A DNA stretch of 34,452 nucleotides from positions 1 to 34,452 of the forward strand of contig JAGYOK010000023.1 in assembly GCA_018399685.1 (NCBI GenBank), given 5' to 3'. The position numbers and the translations under genes were made by a program. Shown here piece after piece: positions 15,700 through 24,419 of the stretch. Origin of the DNA: Alphaproteobacteria bacterium. GTDB lineage: Bacteria; Pseudomonadota; Alphaproteobacteria; Micavibrionales; Micavibrionaceae. Numbering within the stretch: the first letter of the stretch is position 1; every line of letters begins with the position of its first letter. The notes under the pieces are model-generated. The model did no database searches, was not told where the DNA came from, and saw only the letters and a program-made list of their open reading frames with translations.

Positions 15700-18111
15700 T
15701 TATGCTCTAAGAACACCGCCACATTTATTGGCTACAGCATCAATAACGTTATTCATCAGCGCATCAAGCTGCTCATCGCTTAAAGTCGCATCAACAGGCT
15801 CTATCGTTACGCTAAGAGCAACGGACTTATGCCCGCCTTCAATACCTTTGCCCTTATAGATATCAAAGACGCGCGCATCGCTAATAAGTTTTTTATCTCC
15901 CGATTTTGCGGCGCGCACCAAATCTTCGGCGCTAACCTCGTCTTTAACAACAAAGGCAAAATCGCGTGTTAATGGCTGGAACGGCGAAAGCGCCAAGAGT
16001 GGTCTGGATGTACCTTTGCTGCGAGGCTCCGGTATATTTTCAAGAAAGACCTCGAAACCGGCCATAGGTGTTTTGATGCCCATTTGATCCAAAATAGCCG
16101 GATGTATTTCCCCGAATTGCGCAATAACATTTTTCCCAAGACGCAAAACCCCTGAACGGCCCGGATGATAATATTCGGGAGCATCAGTGGAAATCTGGGC
16201 TTTTGCGGCAGGCGCACCGCAAGCTTCCAGCACGGCCATGGCATCGGCTTTAACGTCGTAAGCGTCAACAGCGCGCTCCGTAATATCGCTAGCCCAATGG
16301 CGCGGAGTCTTGTTATTCGCGCGAACTCCAGCGGCCATATAATCCTGCCCGTCAGCTTTAGCGCTGCGAAATACCGGCCCGACTTCGCACAAGGAAACAT
16401 CATAAAAACCGCGGTCAGCATTCCTTCCGGCAGCTTCAATCAGATTTGGTAAAATAGAAGGGCGCATCTGATCCAGCTCTGAACTGATCGGATTGCACAA
16501 TGTAAGCGAAGAGTTATCGTTTGAGCCGAAAGCACTGGCCAGATCTTTATTCATAAACGACCATGTTACGCATTCGCTTAGACCCGAAGCAGCCATGGCA
16601 GAACGCGCAGCGCGCGCGCGGCTGAGCTTCACAGTTTCGGCAGAAGAGGTAACCGCTTTTTCCGAACGCACTGATACAGGCTCAATATTTTCAAACCCGT
16701 AAATACGTGCGACTTCCTCAGTCAGGTCGGCTTTTCCCTCTATATCGCCGCGCCACGAGGGAGGGGAGATTTTGAGCATGCCGCCATCGGATGAAGATTT
16801 TTCTATCGCGAAGCCCAAACGCTCCAATATGGATATTTGCTCTTTTGCAGGAACATCTACGCCGCAAAGTTTCTTTGTATAGGATGGATCAAATTCGATA
16901 ACGCGCTTCCACTCGGGAATATCGCCCGCCTGCACAATCTCGCTTACTTCCGTTTCATCCGTGCCGCATATTTCAAGAACGAGGCGTGTAGCAACCTCCA
17001 TCCCCGGCCTAGTGAATTCAGGATCAACCCCGCGCTCAAAGCGGTAACGCGCATCACTGGAAACACCCATATCCCTACCGGCGCGGGCTATACGCATCGG
17101 ATCAAAATAGGCGGATTCAACAAATACGTTAACAGTATCTTGCTCGCAAGAAGTGCTTACTCCGCCAACCGTACCGGCCAAAGAAATCAGGCCGCTATCA
17201 TCATAAATACCAATAGCGCCCTCAACCACGTCATAGCTTTTATCATTCAAAGCGTCGATTTCTTCGTCACCCGTTGTTTTGCGCAAAACCATATTGCCCT
17301 TTACCTTGTCGGCATCAAATACGTGCAAGGGTCGCGCATATTCCATAGTCATCAGGTTGGTGATGTCTACGAGTGCAGAAATAGGGCGCAGGCCAACATT
17401 TTTCAGTAAATTTTGTACCCATGTCGGGGAAGGCCCGTTTTTTACATTTTTAATCAAACGGCCACAAAACATCTTACAGCCATCATCTTCGATAATAACA
17501 TTAATCGGGCAGGGAAAAGTCCCCTCTACGGGGCTGTCATCAATATCTTTGAGCGTCCCCAAACCAGCCGCCGCCAAATCTCTGGCAATGCCGCGTACAC
17601 CCGCGCAATCGGCGCGATTAGGCGTAAGGCCAATTTCAATAAGTTTCTCATCAAGGCCGTAAATACTAGCCATCGAGGTGCCGATTTCAAGGCTGTCATC
17701 AACTTCGATAATGCCCTGATGCTCATCAGAAAGGCACATCTCGCGCTCGGATACCAGCATGCCATTGCTCTCCACGCCGCGGATTTTGGATTTCTTCAAC
17801 TCCATATCCAGCCCCGGAATATATGATCCACAAGGAGCAAAAAGCCCCTTCATTCCAGTGCGGGCATTGGGCGCTCCGCATACTACCTGCATTGTGCCGT
17901 CTTTGGTCTTAACCTGACAGACTTTGAGCTTATCGGCATCAGGATGCTTTTCCGCACTTTCAACATAGGCAACTTTAAAAGGCTCATAAACCGCGGATAA
18001 ATCTTCAAACTCTTCCAGCTCCAAACCAATATTGGTGAGCTTATCGCAGATTTCCTGCGTGCTTGCGTTTGTATCAAGGTGCTTTTTGAGCCAGTTAATT
18101 GTGAATTTCAT
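15700..18111 (-). CDS. pheT: Phenylalanyl-tRNA synthetase beta subunit
   Basis: PheT pairs with PheS to charge tRNA-Phe. The 803-residue protein opens with MKFTINWLKKHLDT. It carries the EMAP-type tRNA-binding domain at about 40-150 (ADKLKVCQVKT, VVCGAPNARTGMKG), followed by B3/4, B5 and catalytic-like core modules. It ends with the ferredoxin-fold anticodon-binding domain around LSPFQPLTRDFAFVV. The length is normal. The gene is separated from pheS by a GNAT gene and an opposite-strand gene, so the usual pheST operon is broken. Its ribosome-binding site is weak. Confidence 0.96.
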   Translation of the reverse strand: MKFTINWLKKHLDTNASTQEICDKLTNIGLELEEFEDLSAVYEPFKVAYVESAEKHPDADKLKVCQVKTKDGTMQVVCGAPNARTGMKGLFAPCGSYIPGLDMELKKSKIRGVESNGMLVSEREMCLSDEHQGIIEVDDSLEIGTSMASIYGLDEKLIEIGLTPNRADCAGVRGIARDLAAAGLGTLKDIDDSPVEGTFPCPINVIIEDDGCKMFCGRLIKNVKNGPSPTWVQNLLKNVGLRPISALVDITNLMTMEYARPLHVFDADKVKGNMVLRKTTGDEEIDALNDKSYDVVEGAIGIYDDSGLISLAGTVGGVSTSCEQDTVNVFVESAYFDPMRIARAGRDMGVSSDARYRFERGVDPEFTRPGMEVATRLVLEICGTDETEVSEIVQAGDIPEWKRVIEFDPSYTKKLCGVDVPAKEQISILERLGFAIEKSSSDGGMLKISPPSWRGDIEGKADLTEEVARIYGFENIEPVSVRSEKAVTSSAETVKLSRARAARSAMAASGLSECVTWSFMNKDLASAFGSNDNSSLTLCNPISSELDQMRPSILPNLIEAAGRNADRGFYDVSLCEVGPVFRSAKADGQDYMAAGVRANNKTPRHWASDITERAVDAYDVKADAMAVLEACGAPAAKAQISTDAPEYYHPGRSGVLRLGKNVIAQFGEIHPAILDQMGIKTPMAGFEVFLENIPEPRSKGTSRPLLALSPFQPLTRDFAFVVKDEVSAEDLVRAAKSGDKKLISDARVFDIYKGKGIEGGHKSVALSVTIEPVDATLSDEQLDALMNNVIDAVANKCGGVLRA

Positions 18112-18299
18112 GGTTTTTCTTAACTTTTATCATTTAAATTTTTAAAGAGCTATCTAAGCTTAAAACGTACCATTTTCCAAGGGGTTTTTATATAAAGTGC
18201 TAAAGTCTCGTAAAGTTTGCGATTTAATGTCGTGGCATGTTAGTATATTGAGGGAACATAAAATAAAAAGTGCTAAACAGGCATTCAAGGGTGAAAGCA

Positions 18300-18911
18300 A
18301 TGGCAGTAGAGAATACGGCAACAACAAATACCACAACCGAAACAATGAAAAAAGAAGATGGTATCTCGGCGGGTATGCAATCCCTTCTTAATGGTGATTT
18401 CTCCAGCTTGAAAGATATAGGAGATATAGGCGGTAAGTTCGACCCGAAATTACTGATGGATGCCATTTTTGAGTTCATGAAAAAACTGGGTAATGGGGAT
18501 TTTAAAGGAGCCATTGCTGGCCTTGGGGATCTAGGCAATAAAATGAATGAGGGTGTTGAAGAAAACGAAAAGAAGGCTGATCTCGAAGCAAAAGAAGAAC
18601 CAGCCCCTGAAGAGCCAGAACCAGAACAACCCGGTCTTATGTTTACCGCGAGTTGGTCACGCCCTCAGACGGAAGAAGGATTACTGTTTGATAAGGAATC
18701 GTTCAGCATAACGGGTAAAGATGGCCAGAGCATGAGCGATCATTTTATGTCGGCATCAAACGGAGAAGAGATGCTGGTTTCTATAGAGTTTGATGAGTAC
18801 ACCCAAAAAATGGAAGCAGAGCTTGATGCTATGGAGGCCAAACATAGTCCTGGGGACAATTTTGAACCCAAAGAACCTGAAGTTGCTGATTTAGCCACAT
18901 TCAAAATATAG
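18300..18911 (+). CDS. Acidic protein of unknown function
   Basis: This 203-residue protein is not recognised. Its N-terminal half has small repeated GDF units (LLNGDFSSLKDIGDIGG, then LGNGDFKGAIAGLGDLGNK). A Glu/Pro-rich linker at about 90-114 follows (EEPAPEEPEPEQP). The C-terminal half is mixed and acidic. There is no signal peptide or membrane segment, so a cytoplasmic location is likely. ATG 18300 is preferred over 18270 because AAGGGTGAAA precedes it at a fair distance. It sits on the plus strand between the minus-strand pheT and GNAT genes and ends 10 bases before the stop of the latter. It has its own 188-base gap from pheT. Confidence 0.65.
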   Translation: MAVENTATTNTTTETMKKEDGISAGMQSLLNGDFSSLKDIGDIGGKFDPKLLMDAIFEFMKKLGNGDFKGAIAGLGDLGNKMNEGVEENEKKADLEAKEEPAPEEPEPEQPGLMFTASWSRPQTEEGLLFDKESFSITGKDGQSMSDHFMSASNGEEMLVSIEFDEYTQKMEAELDAMEAKHSPGDNFEPKEPEVADLATFKI

Positions 18912-18921
18912 GGTCAGAACC

Positions 18922-19365
18922 CTAGCCAATCGGCAGCACGTAAAACGAAAAATCCAGCTTTACGCCAAAATTCTCATACATCGCCTTGGCCTCGCGGTTG
19001 CCAACCTGCGTAAGCCAGTACATCCGTGCCCATTTCTCTCGGGCGCCGATCTTTGTGAGTTCCTCGATCATACGTCTGGCAATGCCTTTACGGCGATGAT
19101 CCGGATCAACATAAACATCCTGCATATAACAAACCGGTTTGATATGCCCCGTAGTGGGGTGGACAATGTAATGCGTAATTCCGAGCAGCCTGCCCCCCAT
19201 CTCCGCACATAAACCGTTGACCTGCGTATTGCGGGCATCGCACAGGCGCTTCCACGTCTCGGCGGTCACAGCCTCATCGCGCTGGCCGATATTATTCCCG
19301 TCCCAGAGCGGCAGCCACTTGGAATAATCTTCAAATTTAAGAGGGCGTATAATGAGTTTATTCAT
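18922..19365 (-). CDS. GNAT family N-acetyltransferase
   Basis: This 147-residue protein has the GNAT fold: an N-terminal LIIRPLKFEDYSKWLPLW block, then motif A around CYMQDVYVDPDHRRKGIARRMI. The RRKGIA loop binds acetyl-CoA. Motif B contains EAKAMYENFGV. The substrate cannot be told from sequence. It may be a small molecule, an antibiotic or a protein N-terminus. It lies downstream of pheS on the same strand but a 107-base gap with a large inverted repeat separates them. Confidence 0.88.
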   Translation of the reverse strand: MNKLIIRPLKFEDYSKWLPLWDGNNIGQRDEAVTAETWKRLCDARNTQVNGLCAEMGGRLLGITHYIVHPTTGHIKPVCYMQDVYVDPDHRRKGIARRMIEELTKIGAREKWARMYWLTQVGNREAKAMYENFGVKLDFSFYVLPIG

Positions 19366-19384
19366 GGTGGTTACATAACCTTTT

Positions 19385-19459
19385 TGTCATCCTGAGCGTA
19401 AGCGAAGGATCTCGTGGGTAAACATAATCAGAGATTCTTCGCTTACGCTCAGAATGACA
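19385..19459. repeat. 29-bp near-perfect inverted repeat
   Basis: Bases 19385-19413 and 19431-19459 are inverted copies with 27 of 29 positions matching, around a 17-base loop. The core CTGAGCGTAAGCGAAG resembles dispersed repeats of many bacterial genomes. It fills the gap between pheS and the GNAT gene and could end or attenuate transcription, or be a MITE-like remnant. Confidence 0.8.
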
Positions 19460-19472
19460 ATGATTGTCGTCT

Positions 19473-20582
19473 TTATGCTCTTTTAACACCCGTCGCGTTA
19501 TTCGGGCGATCCAGCGGGTCAAACCCGTAATGGGCCAGCCAGCGCACATCGCTTTCAAAGAACGTACGTAAGTCTGGAATACCGTATTTGAGCATCGCCA
19601 TGCGCTCAATCCCCATACCAAAGGCAAAGCCCTGATACTCATCCGGATCAAGCCCGCAATTCTTCAGCACATTGGGGTGCACCATGCCGCAGCCGAGAAT
19701 CTCCAGCCAGTCATCAACCGAGCCGTCCTTATTCGCGCCGAGCTTCAGACCGCCGCCCTTGCGCGAGCAGGCAATATCCATTTCCGCGCCCGGCTCCACA
19801 AACGGGAAGAAAGAGGGGCGGAACTGCACTGTCAGGTCGTCCAGCTCAAAAAACGCCCGCACGAAGTCCTGCAAACAGCCCTTTAAGTGCCCCATATGGG
19901 TGGTCTTATCAATCATAAGCCCTTCCATCTGGTGGAACATCGGCGTGTGGGTCATGTCATAGTCGGAGCGGTACGTACGCCCGAAACACACGATTTTGTG
20001 GGGCGGCTGGTTATTCTGCATATGGCGGATCTGCACAGAAGACGTATGTGTACGCAAAAGCTTCTTGACGTGCTCGCCTTTCTCGCTCGGATCGTCGGGC
20101 AGGAAGAACGTATCCTGCATCTCGCGCGCCGGGTGGCCGGGCGGGAAATTCAGCGCCGTAAAGTTATAAAAGTCATCTTCAATATCCGGGCCTTCCGCCA
20201 CGCTAAAGCCCATATCCGCAAAGATAGCGGTCAGCTCTTCAATGGTCTGGGAAATCGGATGGATATACCCCTTCTCGCGCGGACGCGCATCAAGCGTCAT
20301 ATCCAGCTTCTCGGTGACAAGGCGGGCATCCAGCTCCTGCTTTTTCAGGGCAATTTCCTGTTTCTTGATCAGGGCGGCGACCTCGTCCTTAAGCGCGTTC
20401 AAGGCTTGGCCTTTTTCTTTGCGCTCATCCTCGCTCATCTTCCCCAAAGTCTTCATCACCGCAGTAATGCGCCCTTTTTTACCAAGAGCACTTACCCGTA
20501 CATCATCCAGCGCTTTAAGGTCGTTTGCGTTCCTTATCTCGCCGGAAATCTCATTTTTAAGTGTATCTATATCATTCATCAT
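19473..20582 (-). CDS. pheS: Phenylalanyl-tRNA synthetase alpha subunit
   Basis: PheS is the catalytic subunit that joins phenylalanine to tRNA-Phe. Starting at ATG 20582 (or the adjacent ATG 20579) the protein has 369 residues. A coiled-coil N-terminal arm covers about 1-90. Class II motif 2 appears as [19 protein letters not shown]. Motif 3 appears as [17 protein letters not shown], followed by PDLR. An upstream in-frame start at 20663 is rejected because the family begins with the short helical arm. It lies apart from pheT, unlike the usual adjacent arrangement. Confidence 0.96.
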   Translation of the reverse strand: MMNDIDTLKNEISGEIRNANDLKALDDVRVSALGKKGRITAVMKTLGKMSEDERKEKGQALNALKDEVAALIKKQEIALKKQELDARLVTEKLDMTLDARPREKGYIHPISQTIEELTAIFADMGFSVAEGPDIEDDFYNFTALNFPPGHPAREMQDTFFLPDDPSEKGEHVKKLLRTHTSSVQIRHMQNNQPPHKIVCFGRTYRSDYDMTHTPMFHQMEGLMIDKTTHMGHLKGCLQDFVRAFFELDDLTVQFRPSFFPFVEPGAEMDIACSRKGGGLKLGANKDGSVDDWLEILGCGMVHPNVLKNCGLDPDEYQGFAFGMGIERMAMLKYGIPDLRTFFESDVRWLAHYGFDPLDRPNNATGVKRA

Positions 20583-20692
20583 AACAAAGTGATGTAGCAC
20601 GATAGCTGCACCAAAATAAAGAGATTTCTTCTTCTCTTTTAGCGTTTCACCTTCTATATTCAAGGCAAATAAAAATCAAAAGGGAAAGATAT

Positions 20693-21874
20693 ATGACGAC
20701 GATCGGCACACCATTTTCACCAACTGCAACGAAAGTCCTGCTTTGTGGGTCAGGAGAGCTGGGCAAGGAAGTCACAATAGAGCTACAGCGTCTGGGCGTA
20801 GAAGTCATAGCATTAGACAGATACGAAAACGCCCCGGCTATGCAAGTGGCTGATCGTTCCTATACGCTCTCCATGCTTGATGGCGATGCCTTGCGTGCGG
20901 TTATTGAAAAAGAAAAGCCGGATTTCATCGTGCCAGAGATCGAAGCTATCGCCACGGATACTTTGTTAGAGCTGGAAGAGGAGGGTTTTCACGTTGTCCC
21001 GACAGCCAGAGCAGCAAAGCTGACTATGAACCGCGAGGGCATACGCCGTTTAGCCGCCGAAGAGCTTTCTATTCCCACCTCGCCCTATAAATTCTGTGAT
21101 ACTTACGAGGAGTTCGTGGCAGCTACCAAAGAGATAGGCTTTCCTTGCGTGACCAAGCCGATTATGAGCTCATCAGGTAAAGGGCAAAGCGTTCTTAAAT
21201 CTGCCGATGATATTGACAGCTCATGGAAATATGCACAGGAAGGCGGACGCAGCGGTGCTGGGCGCGTTATTGTCGAAGGCTTTATTGATTTCGATTATGA
21301 GATAACCCTGCTCACTGTACGCCATATTGAAGGTACAAGCTTTTGTCTACCTATAGGTCACCGTCAGGAAGACGGAGACTATCAAGAATCTTGGCAGCCG
21401 CAAGGCATGAGCGAAGTTGCTCTGGCCAAAGCACAAGACGTTGCCAAGAAAGTGACCGATGCTCTGGGCGGGCGCGGGATATTTGGTGTAGAGCTGTTTA
21501 TCAAAGGCGATAATGTCTTCTTTAGCGAAGTTTCCCCAAGGCCTCATGATACCGGTATGGTCACGATGATTTCACAAGATCTCTCGCAATTTGCCCTCCA
21601 TGCCCGCGCGTTCTTGGGACTCCCTATTCCAAATATTCATTTTCATGGGCCATCAGCTTCGGCAGTTATTCTTGTGGAAGGCGATTCCATTAAAACAAGC
21701 TTCGGCAATTTAAACGAAGCTCTAGCCCAGCCAGATACACAACTGCGCCTCTTTGGTAAACCCATCGTGGCTGGAAAACGCCGCATGGGCGTAGCTTTGG
21801 CCAGAGCCGCCAGCACAACTGAAGCAAAGGCAAAAGCCATTGTGGCCGCCTCTAAAGTAAAGGTGGAGTTATAA
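20693..21874 (+). CDS. purT: Formate-dependent GAR transformylase
   Basis: PurT makes formyl-GAR from GAR, formate and ATP in purine synthesis, an alternative to folate-dependent PurN. The 393-residue protein opens with the nucleotide-binding fold [16 protein letters not shown]. It carries [19 protein letters not shown] near 80-98, diagnostic of PurT. The ATP-grasp domain includes [13 protein letters not shown] and [23 protein letters not shown] ribosome-binding site precedes ATG 20693. It is divergent from pheS, with a 110-base gap, and no other purine gene is adjacent. Confidence 0.95.
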   Translation: MTTIGTPFSPTATKVLLCGSGELGKEVTIELQRLGVEVIALDRYENAPAMQVADRSYTLSMLDGDALRAVIEKEKPDFIVPEIEAIATDTLLELEEEGFHVVPTARAAKLTMNREGIRRLAAEELSIPTSPYKFCDTYEEFVAATKEIGFPCVTKPIMSSSGKGQSVLKSADDIDSSWKYAQEGGRSGAGRVIVEGFIDFDYEITLLTVRHIEGTSFCLPIGHRQEDGDYQESWQPQGMSEVALAKAQDVAKKVTDALGGRGIFGVELFIKGDNVFFSEVSPRPHDTGMVTMISQDLSQFALHARAFLGLPIPNIHFHGPSASAVILVEGDSIKTSFGNLNEALAQPDTQLRLFGKPIVAGKRRMGVALARAASTTEAKAKAIVAASKVKVEL

Positions 21875-21883
21875 AACGACGTT

Positions 21884-22564
21884 TTATATTTTCCATTTAT
21901 ATTTTAAAATATCGATCGCCTGAGGCAGAGCGGTGATAACGTGATCGGGGTTGGTTGCGCGCAGGCGCTCATCAGATATGCACCCCCCTGTAATACCAAA
22001 AGAGGTAATACCAAGGCGCTGGGCAATGTCCGGCTCTTCGGTGCTGTCTCCGAATATAACTGTATTGGCGGGATTATAACCACCCTTGCCCATAAAATCC
22101 GACAAGCGCTCATACTTGTTCATCTGGTCGAATACTGATGTTCCGTTACAGGTATTGGCCGAAATATACGCAAAGTAATTGCGCAATCCCAGACGCTCCA
22201 GATGAGAAGTTAGTTTATTTTCGATATAGTTACTTAGAATAATGCAGGTTGTATCCCGCTTTACAAGCCAGTCCAGAAGCTTTCGGGTTCCTCGCCGTGT
22301 TCGCGCTTTTAAGGAAAGAGTGTCATAGTGCTTTTGGAAAATAGCATTGGACTCTTCTTTGGTGGAGGCGACCTTGTCCATGTCACATCCGGCGCGTTCA
22401 TAAAAATGAACAATCGGGAAGTCAAAAATTTCACGCTGCTTTTTCAGGGAAATAGGGGGCACGCCATAAAAATCAAGACAATGCAGAGTGGCTCTCCAGC
22501 CAATCGCCGTATCAGCCAGCAAAGTCCCGTTCCAGTCAAATACTGCAAGTTTTTTGCTATTCAT
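21884..22564 (-). CDS. HAD family hydrolase
   Basis: This 226-residue protein belongs to the haloacid dehalogenase superfamily, with a phosphoglycolate-phosphatase-like layout. Motif I is VFDWNGTLL, with nucleophile D10. The usual second Asp, the general acid/base, is Asn (N12), a variant seen in some HAD groups. Motif II is ILSNY (Ser). The last motif is VIFGDSTEEPDIAQR. A helical cap covers about 20-90. The start is ATG 22564; an upstream in-frame ATG would run into the rplT terminator. The ribosome-binding site is weak. The substrate is unknown. Phosphoglycolate or another small sugar or nucleotide phosphate is plausible. It converges on purT, stopping 9 bases away. Confidence 0.85.
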   Translation of the reverse strand: MNSKKLAVFDWNGTLLADTAIGWRATLHCLDFYGVPPISLKKQREIFDFPIVHFYERAGCDMDKVASTKEESNAIFQKHYDTLSLKARTRRGTRKLLDWLVKRDTTCIILSNYIENKLTSHLERLGLRNYFAYISANTCNGTSVFDQMNKYERLSDFMGKGGYNPANTVIFGDSTEEPDIAQRLGITSFGITGGCISDERLRATNPDHVITALPQAIDILKYKWKI

Positions 22565-22602
22565 GGATTTATTTTTAACTATTTTAATGGCTCTAGCCCC
22601 TA

Positions 22603-22643
22603 ATAAAAAATCAGCCCCCCTTATAACGCAAGGAAGGCTGATT
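22603..22643 (-). terminator. Terminator of rpmI-rplT
   Basis: On the minus strand AATCAGCC (22643-22636) pairs with GGCTGATT (22616-22609). The stem is extended inward by further pairs, including G-U, and is followed by a T-run. It lies between rplT and the HAD gene. Confidence 0.75.
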
Positions 22644-22669
22644 CTCAAATCTTAATCTGTTTATAAGCC

Positions 22670-23035
22670 TTATGCTGCTTTCTTTAAAGCCGCAGCCGCA
22701 GCTTTCGCAATCGCAGTAAATTGCTCAGGCTCGCGGATGGCGATGTCTGAAAGTACTTTGCGGTCAATCTCAATATTTGCCAGCCTCATGCCGTGCATGA
22801 ACGTGGAATATGTCATGTCATGCAAGCGCGCAGCCGCATTAATGCGCTGAATCCACAATTTGCGGAAATCGCGTTTTTTATTGCGACGGTCACGATAGGC
22901 GTATTGACCTGCTTTTTCCACAGCTTGCACAGCGGTGCGGAAACAGTTCTTACGACGGCCATAGTAACCTTTGGCGTTACCGATAACTTTTGTGTGTCTT
23001 GCGTGAGCGCGTGGCCCACCTTTTACGCGTGCCAT
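22670..23035 (-). CDS. rplT: 50S ribosomal protein L20
   Basis: L20 binds 23S rRNA early in large-subunit assembly. The 121-residue protein has the classic features: [17 protein letters not shown] at the start, [10 protein letters not shown]-like [17 protein letters not shown], and [21 protein letters not shown]. It lies three bases after rpmI in the same direction. No infC gene is present upstream, and pheST does not follow, so the common infC-rpmI-rplT-pheST cluster is reduced here. Confidence 0.97.
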   Translation of the reverse strand: MARVKGGPRAHARHTKVIGNAKGYYGRRKNCFRTAVQAVEKAGQYAYRDRRNKKRDFRKLWIQRINAAARLHDMTYSTFMHGMRLANIEIDRKVLSDIAIREPEQFTAIAKAAAAALKKAA

Positions 23036-23038
23036 GTC

Positions 23039-23278
23039 TTATGCCTCCGTCTTAACTGTAGTTTTAGTTTTACGCTTACGGCAATAAGGCAGGAAGTTGC
23101 GAAGAACAATACGTTCATCCGACTCACTCATCACAGTCAAGCCGCGGGCTTTACGTTTCATGGATTTGGGCTTGTTCATCATCATGTGGCTTGTGAAAGC
23201 TTGTTTGGCCTTCACTTTGCCTTTAGCGGTGATTTTAAAGCGCTTTTTCGCACTGGAGTGCGTTTTCATCTTCGGCAT
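23039..23278 (-). CDS. rpmI: 50S ribosomal protein L35
   Basis: L35 is a small basic protein of the large ribosomal subunit. The sequence MPKMKTHSSAKKRFKITAKG is diagnostic. ATG 23278 is chosen over 23317 because AAGGAGAG lies just before it and the family begins at MPKMKT. At 79 residues it is about 13 longer than usual. The extra is a C-terminal tail (CRKRKTKTTVKTEA). A promoter lies about 110 bases upstream, and rplT follows at once. Confidence 0.96.
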   Translation of the reverse strand: MPKMKTHSSAKKRFKITAKGKVKAKQAFTSHMMMNKPKSMKRKARGLTVMSESDERIVLRNFLPYCRKRKTKTTVKTEA

Positions 23279-23386
23279 TTCTCTCTCCTTGTTGTTAAGG
23301 GTTCTTTTAAGTTTCATGACCGAGGCAGCCGAGTTTTCGCCAGATCACGATTTATACGCTTTAATTATTTTTATAAAGCGAGAGGG

Positions 23387-23416
23387 TTTATACACTTGGT
23401 ATTGAATAAAAGTCAA
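23387..23416 (-). promoter_or_regulatory. Sigma-70 promoter for rpmI-rplT
   Basis: On the minus strand TTGACT (23416-23411) and TATAAA (23392-23387) are 18 bases apart. The resulting leader of about 100 bases could carry L20-type autoregulation, though I see no specific site. Confidence 0.6.
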
Positions 23417-23444
23417 GCAAACTCTTTATATTTAGGTTATGCCT

Positions 23445-24209
23445 CTAGATACGAAAGAGCTCAATCCTTTTAGAATCTTTTTGTGCGTATTTTTTTACAA
23501 AGTTTGTAATATGCTGTAAGCAGGCTTTTTCGTGATTAGGGCTGATAAGTCCATGGCCTCCATCCTCGAATGTTGTGATATCCAGCCTTGGCGCCATTAA
23601 ATGCGCCCGTGCTTCTTCCAGATGGATCGGAGGAACAACAGTATCCTGCCGTCCGTGCAAAATTAATGTCGGCGTATGAACAGTTTGCAAAGCCGCCCGC
23701 AAATCAAGTTCTTTCATAGTTTCAAAGAATTCATCGTTAACACATAATTCATCGCGTATTTCACCTGAACCAATGCTTTTTGCCAGCTCTTCTATATTCA
23801 ATACCGGCCATAAAAGAATTGTAAAAACAGAGTTTTCAGGAAAATTTATAAATAATAGGGGGGCTCCCAGCCCTTCTGTAACAAAAGCAACATCCTTAAA
23901 ATCATTTTCCCGCGCCCAGACAAACATGGCATTGAGATCATTGCTTACTTTTTCACAGCATAATTCTTTTTGAGTATGGTTAAGTTTTTGTTGCTCGCTG
24001 TAGTCATAGAGCAGGCTGCTTATGCCAAGACTTTCGAGTTTTTTGGCGATATTAGAAAAAAGCACATTTGTGTGCTCATGTGTTTTTTGTAGCCAGTATG
24101 GCATGATAACCAGCGGAGTGTTTTTCAAATGCTGCCCTTTAGGAGGGTTACTGTATTGTGCTACAACAGCATCGGAATAATGGGTTTCTATAAGAACATT
24201 TCTGCGCAT
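23445..24209 (-). CDS. Alpha/beta-hydrolase fold protein lacking the serine nucleophile
   Basis: This 254-residue protein has an alpha/beta-hydrolase layout. A late acid loop reads LILHGRQDTVVPP (D189) and the terminal His lies in DGGHGLISPNH (H219). At the nucleophile elbow the expected GxSxG reads TEGLG at 111-115. Gly takes the place of Ser, so classical esterase activity is doubtful unless another residue serves. The nearest relatives by pattern are exosortase-associated or dienelactone-hydrolase-like proteins, but no substrate is known. The protein is cytoplasmic, with no signal peptide. It is transcribed away from the DUF1223 gene across a 210-base gap. Confidence 0.7.
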   Translation of the reverse strand: MRRNVLIETHYSDAVVAQYSNPPKGQHLKNTPLVIMPYWLQKTHEHTNVLFSNIAKKLESLGISSLLYDYSEQQKLNHTQKELCCEKVSNDLNAMFVWARENDFKDVAFVTEGLGAPLLFINFPENSVFTILLWPVLNIEELAKSIGSGEIRDELCVNDEFFETMKELDLRAALQTVHTPTLILHGRQDTVVPPIHLEEARAHLMAPRLDITTFEDGGHGLISPNHEKACLQHITNFVKKYAQKDSKRIELFRI

Positions 24210-24419
24210 GTTAAATAATAAAGGAGTCCTGTTTTAGAAAGCTTTGTGCATATTAAAAACAAAAACACATACAGCACAAAAATAAATGTGGAATTAGTAT
24301 GCTATTTTTGAGCTAATATAAAAAGAGGAATCAGCAAAAATAAACTTCGTTAATAGGTCCTGACCCTAAAACAAAAATAACGAATAGAAGATTTACTATT
24401 TGTAGCAAGGTCAAAAATA

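Noticed and set aside
16837-17409. Plus-strand frame of 190 codons opposite pheT
   Set aside because: An antisense shadow of a complete pheT gene.
19887-20597. Long plus-strand frame of 236 codons opposite pheS
   Set aside because: It mirrors the pheS coding strand, shows no known domain and has no ribosome-binding site. pheS is certain on the other strand.
23279-23444. infC upstream of rpmI
   Set aside because: The gap is too short and contains only a promoter and leader. infC is not in this window.
22793-23473. Plus-strand frame of 226 codons opposite rplT and rpmI
   Set aside because: It covers two certain ribosomal protein genes and their leader in antisense. Its composition is that of a shadow.
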